Assembly: GCF_032062135.1 (NCBI RefSeq)
Contig: NC_092858.1
Location: 165,323,032 to 165,387,031 of the forward strand
Direction: 5' to 3'
DNA from: Pyxicephalus adspersus
Taxonomy: Eukaryota; Chordata; Amphibia; Anura; Pyxicephalidae
Length of the DNA: 64,000 nucleotides
Positions 1 to 10,062 of this stretch are shown in pieces. How positions within the stretch are numbered: the first letter of the stretch is position 1; every line of letters begins with the position of its first letter. The translations under genes and the position numbers were made by a program. Below the pieces are notes generated by a model that saw only the letters and a list, made by a program, of their open reading frames with translations, searched no databases and was not told the DNA's origin.

Positions 1-468
1 AATGCTCAATTAAGGTGATGCCGAGCCTCTATAATTGAGAACACTAAAAAACAAAAAAATAAAGTGCTGGATTATGCAAGAGACCTGGGATACTATACTA
101 CTGGGGATAGGACCTCTGTATGCTGCACAAAGCCTCATCTACATGGGGTACTATATATGCAGCCAAAATGGAGCATGCTGCCTATGCAAGGGGCTTCTTC
201 AGTGGTACTTAACAATGCCTTAGGATAAGGACAAACCAACAGGGATTTGGTGGTGATAACCTTGTATATAGGAGGTCCCAATAACTATGCTTGGTCTGTA
301 CACATTTAATGATGAAGGCCTCTATAGGACTTTCAGGATTACACCCTTGCTTTATGCAGCAGACTGTTGCAGACTTTGCATTATGCCTATATACACCTGA
401 CTTGGTGAAGAATGCATATACAGCCCCAGTGATATTTAATTATTTTATTTAATAAATTAATAATTGTT

Positions 469-479
469 TTTATTTTATT
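469..479 (-). promoter_or_regulatory. Overlapping poly(A) signals for the exon at 494-742
   Basis: Two overlapping AATAAA hexamers read on the minus strand (plus-strand TTTATT at 469-474 and 474-479) begin about 15 nt after the stop codon of the putative terminal exon. This gives a very short 3' UTR. AATAAA is common by chance in such AT-rich DNA, so this is supportive and not decisive. The rest of 1-493 shows no gene or repeat that I recognise. Confidence 0.35.
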
Positions 480-493
480 CCTATATTGTGTAT

Positions 494-742
494 CTATTCT
501 GCTTTTTCCTTGGCTACAGCAACCTGATACAAGTAAACCTTGATCATTGACCTCTGAATTGGTACCATAATGGGGTTATTGAACAGGTCATTTGCAATTG
601 AATATCTTGGATTTGTAAAGTCATGGGCTCTGGGATAATGATGATATTCCCTGGTCAGTGTGATGAGTCCTATGGAGTCCCTGGTTTCTGCATATACAGG
701 GCCTGGTACATATGTTAGCAGAATATTGACCATCTCTGGTTG
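494..742 (-). CDS. Putative terminal coding exon of an unrecognised gene
   Basis: The minus strand has an open frame of 82 codons plus TAG, preceded immediately by a good splice acceptor (pyrimidine-rich TTCTGTTCCAG, with the exon starting CAA at 742, phase 0). The peptide is not low-complexity. It has a mixed composition rich in Tyr, Pro, Asn and Arg, with segments such as YVPGPVYAETRDSIG, YHHYPRAHDFTNPRYS and NNPIMVPIQRS, and ends in a charged AKEKAE tail. No membrane segment or signal peptide is visible. I do not recognise the family. Short Pro/Tyr/Arg-rich proteins of this style occur among ciliary microtubule-associated proteins, but that is only an impression. It lies downstream of KCNE2 on the same strand; its earlier exons were not identified. 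It could also be a chance ORF next to a chance acceptor. Confidence 0.45.
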   Translation of the reverse strand, partial: QPEMVNILLTYVPGPVYAETRDSIGLITLTREYHHYPRAHDFTNPRYSIANDLFNNPIMVPIQRSMIKVYLYQVAVAKEKAE

Positions 743-2409
743 CTGGAACAGAATGATGGTGCTACTGTTGTAAAGTTTTCTTTTTCTACCCTGTATTTTT
801 ATATTGCTGAGATAGGCACAATACACATTAAATTGCTCTGATTATACCATCCAAGTGCAAATATGTCTTTGCCACCTAATACCAAATATTTTTTTTTAAT
901 AGAATGTGTTTTTCTGCAGCCAAAAATGAACACAAGTTTCACATTTAAAAACAAGTACATTTGTTATTTTGTCTACAATGAAATATTCATGCTAGAATAC
1001 TAAAAGTTGTAGATCTGAAAATTATTTCAAGGGTTCCACAACGCCTGATTATTGTTTGAAGAGTTACTCAAGGATAAAAAAGAAAAAATTTGGATAAGCT
1101 TTATCTAATTCATTATGCGTGGAAAGTCAAAATAATAATAATTATAATAATGTATTTTAGGTCAGCTGCATATTAATATTCAATGGGAAAGTAATGATAT
1201 TTAAATCAATTGCATGTAATTCATATGCATGATGCAGATGTATAAAGTATCAGATTTAGCAGATCTGAATTAATAAAGAGTAAATATAGAATATTTGTAA
1301 ATTGGTATAAACATAACAAAGAATATATATATGAGAATATGAAAAATAAAACAAACCTGATAAGATATATATACTTTGGGGCAGCTTTTAATAGTTACTT
1401 ACAAAAACTCCCTTCTTTGCCCCTTTGCAATTGAAGGATTTGCTATTCTCTTTTCATTCTGTGTTATCTATAGGGATGTGACAATCTTCTACCTATTAAT
1501 ATATATGGGAAAGTTTCTTCATTTACACAATTCTTACATAAGAGTTTTGGTAATGGGTAGCAGTGTGATTGGCTATCATGTAACTAAAAAGTGGATAAAA
1601 ACATTTTGTTGCCAATAAATCAAGGTTTCCTTAAATCCATCTTTATTTTACTATGGTCATAGTAGACTACACACATTCATATTGATCAACGTTTGCTTAT
1701 CAATGCATTCTGCTTGACTTTCCAATAATTTCTTCTGGCCACCCATCTGACACCATTCAAGCAAACTGAGCATCTTAATGCTATGTGTTCCAAGTGCAGG
1801 ATTTGTTAACAGATGCCAATCTATCCAAAAATAATGTTTCAGTTTATGATAAATGCTGGAGAGTTAATGAACTTCTCATGACTTACCCCTTCTATGTGTC
1901 CTAAGAGGGATTCATTCTAGTTGTATTTCTTGTTTTAAGGAGTCACTCACATTATTGCCTTGTTCTACCTAAAATATTGAATGGTCTTCTTTTGAGCAAT
2001 TTTGTGCAATATGCCACATATTTCAATAAATGGCCTCTTTTAGTGCAACATATGTTTATGCATTGCACATCAAACACTAATGTAACAAATCAGAGTGAAT
2101 GGTCCCCAAATTATGGAGCATGTAAGATGAGTAAGAACACATGGAGCTTAAATAGAACAACTAAAAGGTTCAAAGAACAGAAACAGAGTCTGGAATTATG
2201 GCATAAAGAAGCCATGGCCTGACTTCATCTATAAAGATCCAATCATATAATAAATATGACGTTTCTGTGGACTGACCCTTCATCAATGGATGGGAAGCCT
2301 AAGCATTATGTCTGTGAAATATACCCTATTTGATTTTAACAAAGAATGATCTGCTTTTTTTTTCCCTTGAACCCCATATTGCAAAGATGCAGAATGCCAT
2401 CCTAATACA
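743..2409. other. AT-rich non-coding interval, no feature recognised
   Basis: The stretch is AT-rich with runs of A and T and short ATA/ATT microsatellite-like tracts (for example around 1130-1150). It could be intron sequence of the gene ending at 494-742. The plus-strand open frames at 1376-1618 and 1977-2222 have no recognisable domain and are treated as chance. Confidence 0.5.
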
Positions 2410-2516
2410 GCTATTTAGACATCGCTCCCCTTGCTATGACCTCTATCTGATTGTCATCATTAACACAGCAACAAAACAGAAAAAATAGCTATGGAAACTT
2501 CTAATTGAATAGCGCC
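2410..2516 (-). pseudogene. KCNE2-like pseudogene fragment (transmembrane region)
   Basis: Minus-strand sequence here aligns clearly to the KCNE2 exon at about 4567-4690. Shared blocks include TATGACCT, ATCTGATTG, ACAGCAACAA, AATAGCTATG and GCGCC in the same order, with small gaps between. The aligned part of KCNE2 encodes the transmembrane segment and the start of the cytoplasmic tail. The copy is dead: several indels are not multiples of three, and reading it in the KCNE2 frame gives stops (for example TAG and TAA/TGA in the membrane segment). Similarity fades at both ends, so only about 107 bp remain. It lies about 2 kb downstream of KCNE2 in the same orientation, which suggests an old tandem duplicate of a KCNE gene. 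It could alternatively be a relic of a different KCNE paralogue. Confidence 0.7.
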
Positions 2517-3221
2517 TTTCCCTGATATAACCCAGAAGAATTCTCACCTTTAATAACCCTCGTTACAGCAACTGTACTATACAGTCGCACCAAAATGTTA
2601 GGTGGCATTACAGAATTAATATGAAATTACATTTCTGAATTCAGGTAAACCCCTAAATCTTCATAGGACATCTGAGACATTTTTATTAGACAGATATAAT
2701 GTGTATAATATATTTATTTAACCAAAATTATATGTACATCCCTCCTAATTATTGAGTTTAGGTGTTTTTATTGCAGGTTGAACATTTACTGCTACAGCAT
2801 ACAAAGACGTTATAGACCAGCAATGCCCAACTTAAAAGGGACCACGAGACACATTTATATCCACGGATTGAATGGAAGGTTGAATCTAAATAAATAAAGC
2901 AATACATGTTTCTTTTTGGAACAAACAATCCTTTCTATTAGTAATGTTGTCTTTAAAAACTATTTTATTTCTTATGCAATCTACAAATATAAACCTAACA
3001 AAAAAAAATCTCAATTTTCCATTTGTAATGATGATAAAATTATTATTCTGTACAAACCGGGATTACAGTAGACATTAAGCACTTTTTAATTAAAAAAAAA
3101 AAAATCATCAGAATGAAATAAAGTGTAAAAATTAACTGGTAAAAATTAGATGTAATAAAAAAAATGAAGATGAGGAAGGAGTTTATTGGGGATAAATACA
3201 TGTAATGCACGGTGAACTTTG

Positions 3222-3530
3222 TAGTGCTAGGTCCCAGGTTTGAATCTCAGCCAGGACACTATCTGCATGGAGTTTGCAGGTTCGTCTTTTGTTTGTGTGG
3301 GTTCCCTCTGGGTACTTGGATTGTGGATTCCTTCCACATTCCAAAAACATGCAGTTAGGTTAATTGGTGTTACCCTAAATTGACCTTAGACTGTATTAAA
3401 GACATATGATTATGGTAGGGACATTAGATTAAGAGCTTCTTTGAGGGACAGCTAGCGAAATATGGATTTTGTAAAGCGCTGCCTAAAATGTTGGCACCAT
3501 ATAAATACTTGATGATAATAATAATGTAAG
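3222..3530 (+). repeat. tRNA-derived SINE copy
   Basis: A B-box-like GGTTTGAATCTC follows a TAGGTCCCA stretch. Next come a core (ATCTGCATGGAGTTTGCAGG, then a degraded TGTGGGTTTCCTCC domain and CATTCCAAAAACATGCAG) and a tail containing TATGGTAGGGACATTAGATT and a LINE-like ending (AAGCGCTGC, TGTTGGCACCATATAAATAC) with an ATAATAAT microsatellite. Fuller copies are at 16838-17175 and 53730-54007. The central cytosine-rich domain resembles the one I associate with the Meta-/V-SINE groups; that assignment is from memory. Confidence 0.75.
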
Positions 3531-3686
3531 TAAGTGTTATTAAGTAGTTAGTTAGCAAAATATTTACTTTACATGGAAGGTCATTCCCTTGCAGAATAAT
3601 GACATGGGATGAATACCGTGTAACAATAATGTTGTTACATTGTATTTCTGAATGAAGCTTTTGAACAGTATTTAGGAGCTTTATAT

Positions 3687-4231
3687 TACATGGGTATATA
3701 GATCAAGTCAAAATGGCATCTGGCTTGCTGGCTGGAAAATGCGATTATGATGTGGGAAGAGGAACAGGGTGGCTTCACAGGCAGCAAGAGAAGGTTCTTC
3801 TGGCCACCTCTAGGACAACCCTGTTTTAAATAGTTGTATGTTTCCAAACTCGTGAGCACCTTAGGGAAGGCGGTGATCTGCTCTAGGATGACTGTGCACA
3901 ATGCCAGGTCCATAAAACATGGTTTGATTAGTTTTAGTATGGAAAGATCTGACAACCACTGTACGGAACCCATTTAGAATGAATTGCTTGGCCAACCATG
4001 AACCAGGTCTTGTTATCCAACACCAATAGGAGACACTACAAATGCTCTTTTGGTTGAATAGGTAAACCAAACTCTTTTGAAAAGCCTTCTCTGAAAAAGT
4101 AAGGCAGCCATAGTTTCATCGGTGGTTGGTGGTGGCAAACTCCATGTTAAGCCCATGGTTTTCAAATGGAATGCCAAACAAGCTCACAATGGCATGATAT
4201 TTCGGTGTTCACAAACATTTTTTTCATAAAG
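3687..4231 (-). pseudogene. Decayed protein-coding remnant, possibly FAM243A/C21orf140-like
   Basis: Successive minus-strand segments read as protein but in different frames. In order: one beginning KYHAIVSLFGIPFENHG (about 4214-4140), one reading TMAALLFQRRLFKRVWF through RAFVVSPIGVG, one with KTWFMVGQAIHSKWVPY, and finally an open frame with CFMDLALCTVILEQITAFP and GCPRGGQKN that stops at 3686-3688. At least two or three frameshifts and stop codons break it. The pieces follow one another without introns, so it resembles an eroded single-exon gene of 170 or more residues. It begins about 250 bp downstream of the KCNE2 stop, on the same strand. In human a single-exon gene, FAM243A (C21orf140), lies in the KCNE2-KCNE1 interval; identity with it is a positional guess. 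Assembly indels are an alternative to true decay. Confidence 0.5.
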
Positions 4232-4479
4232 AGCTTAGAAACATACATATATATACACTTTTCCTAAAATTGGTATTTTTCCTAACTATTGTTACACAGT
4301 TAAATTATTTTTGTATAAATCTTGACATGTTCATTGATTCATCTAAAGGAGTACAGTCAGAGATGCTACTGGTAATAAAATAATAATGACAAAACAATTA
4401 CAAATGTAGGACTTGATATGTTTAGGACTGATACCCATCTTTTTCTCTAGTCTGAATTTTTAATTAACTAAAGGAAATG

Positions 4480-4824
4480 TCATTCCACCGTCTTGTTTTT
4501 GTGAATGAGATATTTAACTTCTTGCACATAGTCAGGAGTTGTTGAGTCAATTTCCACCATTTTGCGGTTATTCAGATATTGTTCCCCCAGCTGGTCATAT
4601 GACCTGGATCTGATTGCAGTCACTAATACAGCAACAATAAAGAAGGAAAATATAGCTATGAAGACCATAATGAATGTGACAGCGCCCACTACATCATCAT
4701 GGTTTGCAGACTGTTGGGTCTTCTTCGCTGCGAGAGTAGCATTTTTGAATGCATCGTATGCTTTGCTCATAAGGAAATCTACAAACGTGTCCATTGGTAA
4801 TGTTAGGTTTCCAGGTTCCAACAT
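4480..4824 (-). CDS. KCNE2: KCNE2, potassium voltage-gated channel beta subunit (MiRP1-like)
   Basis: A 114-residue single-pass membrane protein encoded in one exon. KCNE proteins are accessory subunits that alter gating and trafficking of Kv channels; KCNE2 partners KCNQ1 in gastric and choroid epithelium and other Kv channels in heart. Visible: N-glycosylation sequons N6-L-T and N28-A-T in the extracellular part (human KCNE2 has N6 and N29), one transmembrane helix at about residues 46-70 with the core FSFFIVAVLV (human FSFIIVAILV), then a basic IRSRS stop-transfer. The start chosen is the Met at 4824, because a splice acceptor (TTTTTATTTTGCAG) ends at 4840, leaving 15 nt of 5' UTR in this exon. 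The 15 upstream in-frame codons would be intron. Human KCNE2 is 123 residues. Odd: the KCNE family DPYxxYI-type juxtamembrane motif is not present and the C-tail is divergent. KCNE2 is preferred over KCNE1 or KCNE3 because of the sequons, the helix core and the synteny with MRPS6. Confidence 0.82.
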   Translation of the reverse strand: MLEPGNLTLPMDTFVDFLMSKAYDAFKNATLAAKKTQQSANHDDVVGAVTFIMVFIAIFSFFIVAVLVTAIRSRSYDQLGEQYLNNRKMVEIDSTTPDYVQEVKYLIHKNKTVE

Positions 4825-4860
4825 GATAAGCAAGAACTTCTGCAAAATAAAAATTGTTAG
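4825..4860 (-). promoter_or_regulatory. KCNE2: Splice acceptor and 5' UTR start of the KCNE2 coding exon
   Basis: Reading the minus strand, CTAACAATTTTTATTTTGCAG is a T-rich tract ending in AG at 4840. The exon begins at 4839 with AAGTTCTTGCTTATC before the ATG at 4824-4822. KCNE2 genes usually have non-coding 5' exons, so the promoter must lie further right; I could not locate the upstream exon. Confidence 0.7.
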
Positions 4861-5129
4861 ATTAAGCAAACTCCATCCTGACTATTCCACTCTCAAAATT
4901 CAATGGTAAAAAAGAGCTATAATACCAATCTTCCTAAAACGCCAATATATTGTTTGTGTGATCTCCATTGAACGGGCTGAAAGTAATCAGCAAGTCACTT
5001 GTTGTCCGAACTCTGACCCCCCCCCAACTCAATTATTATCAAATTATCATTTAATTGTGTGACTTTCTACTTGGGAAACCCATAGTAATTAGGCATCATA
5101 GAACATTTAATTACTGTATGGGGTGGGGG

Positions 5130-5970
5130 GTTGCCATTTCTATTGGTCATTAGTCTTCTCAAACTGCAGTCTTCTCATACCACGTCTTTGATGTTAGAGG
5201 GTGGGATGTTAGGGTTGTGGTATGTGTTATAGTAAGAATGAGAAAAGGGGGAAGGATTATGGTGCTAGTGGGTGGGGGAGAAGGCACCAGCAGTACCATT
5301 TAGGTAGGCAGCCCTGTTGAGTTTGGTTTTATTAGTGGTAAATTGGTGGTAGCTGGGGAACAAGAAGTGTTGGGGACAATTGGTTGGGGAGGGCAGGAGA
5401 GTGTAGGTGTGTATGTGGCAGGAGTGTGGTAGGTCAAGAGTGAAGTGAGGAGTTTGTGAGGAGGAGTGTGTGGTACAGGTGTTAAAATTAGTAGGGGACA
5501 GGTTTTATGGGGTGGATTGGGATTATACAGCGTGGGTGAGGTTCTAGGTACTTAGTGGTGGGAGTGCAAGGGAAAGGAGGCTGTGTAGCATTTTAAACTT
5601 TTAGGTGCAGTGTTGGCAGGGGATAGGGGTTAACTGTTAGGTGAAGTAGAGTAGGGGTGGACTTTTAAGCACATTACTCAGAGTGGGTGGTGGGTAGTTC
5701 TACTTAGCTCTGGTCCAGAAGCCCTGCGGGGATAGCTAATGAGGAGTGCTTAGTACTGCTCCTGCTCATTATCTTTTTACTGAGTTCTTGTTTGGGGAAC
5801 CCATGACCCCCCACTCCATATCACCCAACACCAATATCACTGCACCCCCCCTTTATGTATAACCCAGCACCATTGTTACTGCATCTCCTCACCTAACATA
5901 CCCACATACCATGCAATAAATTTGCCTCTGTACCCCCCCATGTTTCCCAGCTCCATTGCCATTTACCACA
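5130..5970. repeat. G/T-rich then C-rich low-complexity region
   Basis: From about 5130 to 5700 the plus strand is dominated by GGGTGGGG, GTGTGGTAGG and similar G/T-rich words. From 5780 to 5970 it turns C/A-rich with a loose repeat (ACCCAACACCAATATCACTG-like, ACCCAGCACCATTGTTACTG-like). The C-rich part resembles the reverse complement of the degenerate repeat at 8430-8800. It reads as a highly diverged minisatellite. No gene is seen. Confidence 0.45.
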
Positions 5971-8160
5971 TTACCTTGGGTTTCAGCACGTTTGTGGAGG
6001 TGCAGAATAGAATGAGACTGGGCAACAGAGGGGAAGTGGGGTGAGGGTGAAGTGTGAGGTCACAACAGGGTCAGACAGACAGGAAGGAGGAAAAGAAATT
6101 GCTACATGAGGATTAAAAAAAAATAACAAAGGCAAAATCGGCTGATTATGTCCAAGTCCCCTCCCTCTGTAACAAATATCTTTGTGCAAACGATAAGATT
6201 GTATACCTCCTTTACCTCTGCATTCCCCATCACTGGATGTGACGTCATCGTCAGATCTGTAGGGAAAAAAAATGCAGAAAAGGCCAAACTTTGCAAGACA
6301 TTCCAGACTAGTTCTAGAACTTCTTCTTGTGAGGTTGTATTAGAAGGAACATGAGGTCACTCTCACCTAAACATGGTGAGCAGAAGATAGCTGTAAGGTA
6401 ACGTATACATCTCCCTTTTTTCTTTGCAGGTACATTGTGCACTTACTATCAGCAGGTAAATTTTACAGAGCGAGGGGACCCTGACATTATAAGGGGACCA
6501 TACTTAGTTGGTACCTTCAGACACTGATTTGGACCATGCCTGATGATATACATTGGGATATGAAGCTTGAGTAATAATATATCAAGCACATTTTTTTTCT
6601 AACTATAAGAGACTTATTCTAAATTTTTGCAGCACTATTTAACTTGTCTCAGCCTACAACCTGTTTGAATTAAGGTTTATTCGCTAAAGTATAACCCAAG
6701 AAATATTTTCATATTCTTGCGGTATTTCTTAATTTGTACAAATAGAAATGTAATTTTCCACCACAAAAGGTTTTATTGAACTGGCCCTCTGCACCAAGCA
6801 CATAAATTTAATGTAAATTGAATCCACAGATACTTTCTGGAATACTGACCTTGAAAGCTGGAGTTTGAGTAGATGCCAAGCTGCCATAGCTGGCACTCGT
6901 ATACATAAGAATTAAAGCATTATACTGAGTACATGTAAGAGTTACTAAAACACTAAACTCATGTTTTAAAATCATGTTGAATTCGTGTTCTTAGATTTAT
7001 CCAGAATGCAAAATTATAATGACATAATATAAAATATCCAATATAAATGTTACATTGAAAAAACTTGTTAATTACGTTAATGTAACGACTTACCCAGTAA
7101 CCAGCCCAGCGATGTCTGATCTCACTCTGCCTTGCTAGGGAAGTATAAGTGTCTCAATAACACTTACATGCCTGAGAATAAAGGAATTTCCCAGATTTTT
7201 TTTAATCCTCACATCATAAGGCTAATCCCACACTTGAAGCTATTTCAATAAGTCACTGTGACAAGGAATCCAACATCTCACAGCCCTGGAGAGCTTTGAA
7301 GTGCCTGCATTGAATCTATTGAGCAATAATAAGAGGGTAAAATGTACATTAAATGTATTGATTGTACATTGAATTGATGCAATGATGTTCATAAAGCTTG
7401 AAAAACAACTTTATAGAGAGCAAATTTCGAGAGATTTCTTTATAGAGATTTCGAAAGAGAACAATGAAGAACAGTCATAAGGAATGGACATTCACGAAGA
7501 TTGGATGATTATGAACAATGGATGTTCATGAAGACTGGACATTTATGAAGATTGCTCTGGGCTTCTTAAACTGTACTAAAGTATATATCTCAGTTTGCTG
7601 AGAGACCAGTTAGTTTTCCTTTTGCACTTGATTTGAATAATAAATGTTTTGCATTTTACAGGAATGTATGGTCATTTCAATATTATTTTAAAGAGGTCTA
7701 TAAAAAAGGTCTGCTTGATGTAAATGATGAATATTATATTTTGCATTAAAAAATATTCCCTATATTGTGGCATGCTAATGCATGTCCGTTATTGTACATT
7801 GCAGTGAGGCCGCCAATTGGTCCCAACAGACGGGTAAAACCCATCACTAAACACCTCTGTCATGTCACATCTTTACCACCATCATATCTATTTGCTTTTC
7901 TGTTGCTATATAGATAATACAACCCAGGGACACTTGCCTATTTTAGCGTTCAATCCCTACTGAGTTACTAATCTGAGACAGCAGACTCCAGTGGTCATTC
8001 TGCAACCCCTTATCCACCCATGGATTCTTTGAATGTTTCATATAGAATCCTTCAAGGTGAATACATCCATCCAATAGACATGGATAATACCCAATTTTCT
8101 CTTTAGTGTACATTGCCTAAAACTGGAACAACCATCCATTATCCCACAATATTAATCTTT
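5971..8160. other. Intergenic, no gene recognised
   Basis: I see no exon with paired splice sites and no recognisable protein. About 7440-7560 contains a short imperfect repeat built around GGACATTCACGAAGATTGGA-like words. CCAAT-rich and ATG-poor stretches show no clear promoter. KCNE2 5' non-coding exons could be here but cannot be recognised from sequence alone. Confidence 0.4.
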
Positions 8161-8167
8161 ACCTCCC

Positions 8168-8198
8168 CTGAGAAAGTCATGTGGCGAAAGGCATTGGA
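8168..8198 (+). ncRNA. Hammerhead-like hairpin relic (CTGA..A / GAAA)
   Basis: CTGAGAA (8168-8174), one A, then GTC-ATGT-GGC able to form a 3-bp stem with a G-U pair, then GAAA (8186-8189) and GGCATTGG. The same architecture with different stem bases recurs at 18671-18700 and, on the minus strand, at 34455-34490. It resembles a hammerhead-ribozyme catalytic core with an extra A before stem II. Here the G8 position is A, so it would be inactive. It is probably part of an old retroelement. Confidence 0.3.
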
Positions 8199-8429
8199 AA
8201 TGAGATGACTGAGCTTCAACCTGATTTTTCATGTTAACGCATTTGCTTGTTTAGTTGAATTTGGTTTATGTTAAAATTGGCATTTAAGTGAATTACTCTG
8301 TTTGCTCAATGCATAGGTAAAGTTCATTATTATTTGACACTAAAGCTGCTCTCTGTATATCTGTTTCTTCCTCCTTATGAACTATATAGATAAAACAGAC
8401 AGTTACCACTCAGTTAAAAGTGATCTGTA

Positions 8430-8830
8430 CACAGGGTTTGCATATGGAAGGTGCAGGGTACACAGGAAAGGATTGGGGTGACAATAGAGCAATGGGTAAC
8501 ATGGCAGTGGCAGATGTGGGGAGTAAGGCATTGTGGGTGACACTGAGGGGTGCAACGGCATAAGTGCTGAAATCCAAGGGAATATGGTGGGTAGCAATGG
8601 AGTTGGGTGCCATAGGAGGTACAGAGACAGAGGTATTGTGAGGGATGGGGGTATATGATAAGTATATGCAGTAACAACGGTACTAGGTAACACTTGACAG
8701 GGAAAGAGGTGCTGAGTTACATGGAGGGGAGATACAGCAATATTGGGTGATATTTAGGAAGGGGGTGCAAGGATAGAGGTTTTAGGCAGAAAAAGAGGAT
8801 ACAGGGACAGGATAGACACTTATTAGCTGT
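8430..8830. repeat. Degenerate purine-rich minisatellite-like tract
   Basis: Loosely repeated words such as GGGTGACA, GGGTAACATGG, GGGTAGCAATGG and GGGTGATATTTAGG recur every 30-45 bp. Three long minus-strand open frames here (8403-8693) overlap in all three frames and consist of Thr/Pro/His/Leu-rich repeats. They are artefacts of the biased composition. Confidence 0.5.
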
Positions 8831-9420
8831 AATAGATGAAAACATAGGCTGTGAAATTCTAGCTTCTGCCAGAAAGATTGTAATGTGGCTGAATGAAATG
8901 ATTCTGAAATGATATCCTCCATTTACTCAAAATTATTTGTGTTACCTCTTTATTACAGCAAAATGAGCTCTTGCTGGTAATATAATGTATTTATGGCTCT
9001 TATATATTTTCCATTTTTTGTTCTTCTGCCCTAACCAGGGATGGGTCAAAATTAGATTTTTCTTTTCCCCCCAATTTTGGCAAAAAATCTTTATTTTGAT
9101 GAATGCATGAGTCAAGGGTTAAGACAAATTGAGAGTAAACGAGCATCAAATAGCTTACAAGCGTTACAGAAATTGCTTTCAACTATCCTGGATCATTATG
9201 TTTTTTTTTGCCACAGTAAGAAAACACTGAAAAAAGTAAAGAAAAATAGTGAAACTAAGGATTTTGGATCAGGCAGGGCATTATTGCAAAAAGGGACATG
9301 GGATGCTCCTTCAGCAATAAACATTCTTACCTGCCTGATCACTCTGTGGAACTGTCATGCCGTTATAGCTATGCCCCCTTGGCAGGTAACAGGATTACCT
9401 GGGGTGCAGAATCTAAAGCT
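8673..9420 (+). repeat. Left copy of a local direct duplication
   Basis: The block from 8678 (GGTACTAGGTAACACTTGAC) to about 9412 (CTGGGGTGCAGAATCTAA) is repeated at 9482-10062. The first ~230 bp differ by only six substitutions between copies. The left copy contains about 165 bp (8913-9077) that the right copy lacks. After the duplicated part it runs into a hairpin-bearing fragment at 9413-9478. Confidence 0.85.
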
Positions 9421-9479
9421 GCGTACACACTTCCAATTTTTGTCGTTGGAAAGGATCTTTCACGATCCTTTCCAACGAN
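9413..9479. repeat. Hairpin-bearing MITE fragment ending at an ambiguous base
   Basis: AGCTGCGTACACACTTCC leads into a perfect 15-bp inverted repeat (9443-9457 and 9464-9478, arm TCGTTGGAAAGGATC) with the 6-nt loop TTTCAC. The sequence stops at a single N (9479) and the second copy of the flanking duplication begins. The element looks like the start of a terminal-inverted-repeat transposon cut off at an assembly join. Confidence 0.6.
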
Positions 9480-10062
9480 CAACGGTACTAGGTAACACTT
9501 GACAGGGAAAGAGGTGCTGAGTTACATGGAGGGGAGATACAGCAATATTGGGTGATATTTAGGAAGGGGGTGCAGGGATAGAGGTTTTAGGCAGAAAAAG
9601 AGGATACATGGACAGGATAGACCCTTATTAGCTGTAATAGATGTAAACATAGACTGTAAAATTCTAGCTTCTGCCAGAAAGATTGTAATGTGGCTGAATG
9701 AAATGATTCTGAAATGAAGCAAAAAATCTTCATTTTGATGAATGCATGAGTCAAGGGTGAAGACAAATTGAGAGTAAACGAGCATCAAATAGCTTACAAG
9801 GGTTAGAGAATTTGCTTTCAACTATCCTGGATCATTATGTTTTTTTTTTTTTGCCACAGTAAGAAAACACTGAAAAAAGTAAAGAAAAATAGTGAAACTA
9901 AAGATTTTGGATTAGGCAGGACATTATTGCAAAAAGGGACATGGGATGCTCCTTCAGCAATAAACATTCTTACCCGCCTGATCACTCTGCGGAACTGTCA
10001 TGCTGGTATAGCTACGTCCCCTGGCAGGTGACAGGGGATTACCTGGGGTGCAGAATCTAAGT
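9480..10062 (+). repeat. Right copy of the local direct duplication
   Basis: Second copy of 8678-9412, lacking the left copy's 8913-9077. The join reads GAAATGA followed directly by AGCAAAAAATC. Scattered substitutions show it is not an exact assembly duplicate, although divergent haplotypes joined end to end could look the same. ORFs crossing this block in the two copies are shadows of the repeat. Confidence 0.85.

Noticed and set aside
4825..4869. Upstream in-frame Met of the KCNE2 frame (15 extra codons)
   Set aside because: It falls in the intron before the splice acceptor, and the shorter start aligns the sequon at residue 6 as in human KCNE2.
4562..4909. Plus-strand frame of 115 codons opposite KCNE2
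   Set aside because: Antisense shadow of the KCNE2 exon; no independent features.
8403..8693. Three overlapping minus-strand frames of 67-96 codons
   Set aside because: All three frames are open because of composition bias in a degenerate repeat.
9077..9502. 141-codon plus-strand frame across the N at 9479
   Set aside because: It lies in the local duplication and runs through the ambiguous base; the second copy does not preserve it.
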